Shown piece after piece: positions 61,690-64,000 of a DNA stretch of 64,000 nucleotides; the first letter of the stretch is position 1; each line of letters begins with the position of its first letter. Both the position numbers and the translations under genes were made by a program. The DNA is taken from positions 186,001 through 250,000 of the forward strand of contig NZ_LMBZ01000001.1 in assembly GCF_001439635.1 (NCBI RefSeq), in the 5' to 3' direction. The notes beneath the pieces are model-generated. The model was not told the origin of the DNA, searched no databases, and saw only the letters and a list, made by a program, of their open reading frames with translations. The DNA is from Solibacillus cecembensis (GTDB lineage Bacteria > Bacillota > Bacilli > Bacillales_A > Planococcaceae).

Positions 61690-61748
61690 TCAAAAAAATA
61701 ATGGGGCTGCCTTATAAGTCCTATTTGAAGGAAAATCACATGAAATTG

Positions 61749-61788
61749 AAAAGGCAGAAACGTTGTTAAACCAATGTTTCTGCCTTTC
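61749..61788 (+). terminator. Bidirectional terminator between usp and gdhA
   Basis: AAAGGCAGAAAC pairs with GTTTCTGCCTTT around 61750-61787. Confidence 0.85.
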
Positions 61789-61829
61789 ACTTTGTATATA
61801 TTTTTGGCTAAAATCCCTTTTTTGTAGTT

Positions 61830-63194
61830 TTAGTAGACGCCTTCTACAAGCATACCGTTTGCTACTTTAATGAAACCAGCAATATTTGAACCGATTACTA
61901 AATTGCCTTCGAAGCCATGTTGTTTAGCAGCTTCAGAGCTTTCTTTGTAAATCGCTTTCATAATCGAATGTAGCTTTTCGTCTACTTCTTGGAATGACCA
62001 GTACGTACGTCCAGAGTTTTGTGCCATTTCTAATGCAGATACGGCAACCCCTCCAGCATTGGCGGCTTTACCAGGACCAAAAAATACGCCAGCACTTAAA
62101 AACTCATTAATTGCGTCTAAGTTAGATGGCATATTCGCTCCCTCAGCAACAACATGTACGCCATTTGCGATTAATAGACGAGCTTGATCGCCATCGATTT
62201 CATTTTGAGTCGCGCATGGCAGGGCAATGTCACAAGGAATAGACCAAATATTTTCGCAACCTTCTGAGTATGTTGCATTTGGACGTTCATTGACATATGC
62301 TTTAATACGCTCACCGCGCACTTCTTTAATTTCTTTTACTAATTTTAAATCGATGCCTTCTGGATCATAAATATAGCCTGATGAGTCAGAACATGCAACA
62401 ACGTGAGCGCCGAAGTGTTGTGCCTTTTCAATCGCATAAATTGCGACATTACCTGAACCGGATACAACAACCTTTTTATTTAAGAATGAATCCTTTTCTT
62501 CACGTAACATTTCTTCTACAAAGTAAATTAAACCATAGCCAGTTGCCTCTGTTCGGGCTAATGAACCGCCGAAACCTGGTTTTTTGCCAGTTAATACCCC
62601 AGCTTCATAGGCACCACGAATACGTTTATATTGTCCCCACATATAGCCAACTTCACGAGCTCCTACACCAATATCTCCAGCAGGGACATCGACATCTGGA
62701 CCGATATAGCGGTATAATTCAGTCATGAATGCTTGGCAAAAACGCATAATTTCTGCATCAGATTTACCTTTTGGGTTAAAGTCTGAGCCACCTTTACCAC
62801 CGCCGATTGCTTGACCTGTTAGTGCATTTTTGAAAATTTGTTCAAAAGCTAAAAATTTCATAATCGATTCATCGACAGTTGGATGGAAGCGAAGACCACC
62901 TTTATAAGGTCCAATCACATTGTTGTATTGGACACGGTAACCACGGTTTACTTGCACTTGATTTTGGTCATCCTGCCAAGCAACGCGGAATGAAATGATG
63001 CGATCTGGCTCAACAAGGCGATCTAAAATGTTGTGCTCCATGTACTTAGGATTTTTTTCGAATACAGGTACTAATGATAAAAAGATTTCTTCCGCAGCTT
63101 GTAAAAACTCCGGTTGGTGTGCGTTTTTCTTTTTTAATTTAGTGAATACATCATCGACATACTGCTGTGCGTTATTTTTAATTGCTGTTTCCAT
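61830..63194 (-). CDS. gdhA: NADP-specific glutamate dehydrogenase
   Basis: A 454-residue hexameric enzyme that forms glutamate from 2-oxoglutarate and ammonium. GYRVQYNNVIGPYKGGLRFH, GGGKGGSDFNPKGKSDAE with the catalytic Lys, and DVDVPAGDIGVGAREVGYM are conserved; the Rossmann loop reads VSGSGNVAIYAIE near residue 240. Length and N-terminal extension mark the biosynthetic NADP type (about 450), not the catabolic RocG/GudB type (about 425). Single gene. Confidence 0.94.
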   Translation of the reverse strand: METAIKNNAQQYVDDVFTKLKKKNAHQPEFLQAAEEIFLSLVPVFEKNPKYMEHNILDRLVEPDRIISFRVAWQDDQNQVQVNRGYRVQYNNVIGPYKGGLRFHPTVDESIMKFLAFEQIFKNALTGQAIGGGKGGSDFNPKGKSDAEIMRFCQAFMTELYRYIGPDVDVPAGDIGVGAREVGYMWGQYKRIRGAYEAGVLTGKKPGFGGSLARTEATGYGLIYFVEEMLREEKDSFLNKKVVVSGSGNVAIYAIEKAQHFGAHVVACSDSSGYIYDPEGIDLKLVKEIKEVRGERIKAYVNERPNATYSEGCENIWSIPCDIALPCATQNEIDGDQARLLIANGVHVVAEGANMPSNLDAINEFLSAGVFFGPGKAANAGGVAVSALEMAQNSGRTYWSFQEVDEKLHSIMKAIYKESSEAAKQHGFEGNLVIGSNIAGFIKVANGMLVEGVY

Positions 63195-63367
63195 TTTGTA
63201 ACCCCCATTATTTTGTTGTTAGTTATACATTAGTATGAATTATCTTGCAATTCAATATTTTTTTGTGTAACATCGGTGAGATAAAATGGAAAAAGCTTGT
63301 GAAAACGTTTACAATTCGATATATCAATATATTAAAATGAACAAATTTTTTGAAAGGGTGAATAGTT

Positions 63368-63826
63368 ATTATACAATTATTAATTGATGCAGATGCCTGT
63401 CCGGTTGTTGATTTAGCGCTATTTGTTTCATCTCAATATGAGATAAAACCCATCTTGTTCTGCGATACATCACATCGAATAGAAAGAGATAATATAATAA
63501 CAATTATTGTAGACAAAGGACCTGATTCGGTAGATTTTAAGCTACTTAGCGTGTTAAAGAAGGGCGACATTGTCATTACAGGTGATTATGGTTTAGCTGC
63601 GATGTGTTTGGCAAAAGGTGGAAAAGTGCTCACTCATAACGGTAAAGAGCTGACGTCTGACAACATAGATCAACTGTTGGCATTTCGTTATGAAAGTGCG
63701 AAAATAAGACGTGCAGGAGGTCGTACAAAGGGACCTAAAAAACGTACAGAAGAAAATAATTTGGCTTTTGAGATGGAATTTCGACAAATTTGTGAACGTG
63801 CGGTTTTAGATAGGGAGGAAGGATGA
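63368..63826 (+). CDS. yqxD: YaiI/YqxD family (UPF0178) protein with apparent ATT start
   Basis: The family signature IDADACPVV is encoded at 63383-63409, upstream of the first ATG/GTG/TTG start in frame (TTG 63455), so the true N-terminus lies before it. The frame opens after TGA 63359-63361 and contains no ATG, GTG or TTG before the motif. ATT 63368, nine bases after GAAAGGG, is the likely start, giving 152 residues. Later parts include TGDYGLAAMCLAKGGKVL and the basic KIRRAGGRTKGPKKR. The PIN-like fold suggests nuclease activity; role unproven. Confidence 0.8.
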   Translation: MIQLLIDADACPVVDLALFVSSQYEIKPILFCDTSHRIERDNIITIIVDKGPDSVDFKLLSVLKKGDIVITGDYGLAAMCLAKGGKVLTHNGKELTSDNIDQLLAFRYESAKIRRAGGRTKGPKKRTEENNLAFEMEFRQICERAVLDREEG

Positions 63827-63827
63827 A

Positions 63828-64000
63828 ATGAAACAGCAATCAATCGATGTAAATGCTTTGAAAGAACAATTTCCACTAATAGAAAGATTACAAAATGAAC
63901 AATACGTATTTTGGGTAAATCCTAAAAAAACAGCGGAAAAGCAAATATTCGAACAGGTTTCAATGGAAATGGTTCGGGATGCCGAAAAAAGATTACAACG
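63828..64000 (+). CDS. dsdA: D-serine ammonia-lyase, N-terminal part, cut by window edge
   Basis: ATG 63828, after GGGAGGAAGG and one base from the yqxD stop, begins MKQQSIDVNALKEQFPLIER and continues with QYVFWVNPKK and MEMVRDAEKRLQR. This fits the DsdA start, where FW-NP and a DAE-RL helix are typical. The enzyme deaminates D-serine to pyruvate using pyridoxal phosphate. The catalytic lysine lies beyond the window. Moderate confidence because only 57 codons are visible. Confidence 0.7.
   Translation, partial: MKQQSIDVNALKEQFPLIERLQNEQYVFWVNPKKTAEKQIFEQVSMEMVRDAEKRLQ

Noticed and set aside
63455..63826. yqxD starting at TTG 63455
   Set aside because: This would remove the family-defining DADACP motif encoded just upstream in the same frame.
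1..64000. CRISPR arrays, tRNA genes, rRNA genes, transposases and prophage genes
   Set aside because: No regular repeat-spacer arrays, tRNA cloverleaf clusters, rRNA sequence or recognisable mobile-element proteins were found on reading the window.

Overview
The window is a low-GC Bacillota chromosome segment. Gene order from about 5.9 to 30 kb follows the Bacillus subtilis block dinG-ypmB-aspB-asnS-dnaD-nth-ypoC-ponA-recU-yppE-yprA-yprB-gpsB-rnpB-ypsC-ypvA. Sequence style (many TTG/GTG starts, strong AGGAGG sites, spore-former gene set) and an intact kynurenine operon suggest a Planococcaceae/Caryophanaceae genome such as Solibacillus or Lysinibacillus. That genus-level guess is inference. 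No phage, IS transposase, CRISPR array, tRNA or rRNA operon was seen.

Layout. 0-5.5 kb: 3' end of a dihydrolipoamide dehydrogenase gene, a YeiH-type exporter, a CPA2 antiporter behind a leader hairpin, and an ECF sigma/anti-sigma/membrane-protein operon. 5.5-5.97 kb: a promoter-structured RNA-terminator unit of unknown class, then a 21-bp phased repeat array. 5.97-17.4 kb: repair, amino-acid, tRNA-charging, replication-initiation and cell-wall genes in conserved order. 17.5-24.5 kb: mrfA (yprA) and mrfB (yprB), separated here by a 2.4-kb array of four small genes, each followed by an imperfect palindrome, then gpsB. 24.5-30.2 kb: RNase P RNA, a PAS-GGDEF-EAL protein, an rRNA methyltransferase and a second DinG-like helicase. 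30.2-33.2 kb: a ba3-type cytochrome oxidase operon including a 40-residue subunit IIa, and a CheX-like protein. 33.3-33.5 kb: a perfect Fur-box promoter driving a tiny membrane peptide or small RNA. 33.6-41 kb: fused double dynamin, rhodanese, metallo-beta-lactamase-fold protein, PhoU-like/Pit phosphate pair. 41-50 kb: trypsin-like protease, malic enzyme, PepF, patatin, signal peptidase, amidohydrolase, tubby-like protein, MFS transporter. 50-58.6 kb: a BirA-controlled bioDAYB operon lying between a decayed kynB fragment and the kynU-kynA-transporter-kynB operon. 58.8-64 kb: NhaC antiporter, PurC, universal stress protein, NADP glutamate dehydrogenase, a YaiI/YqxD protein with an apparent AUU start, and the start of D-serine ammonia-lyase.

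The most unusual items are (1) the orphan structured RNA near 5.6 kb; (2) a dispersed repeat family in at least five pieces whose hairpins show compensatory changes between copies; (3) the cassette-like small-gene array splitting mrfAB; (4) the Fur-box micro-transcript; and (5) the duplicated, decayed kynB bordering the biotin operon. All calls were made by reading the sequence; no database search was possible.
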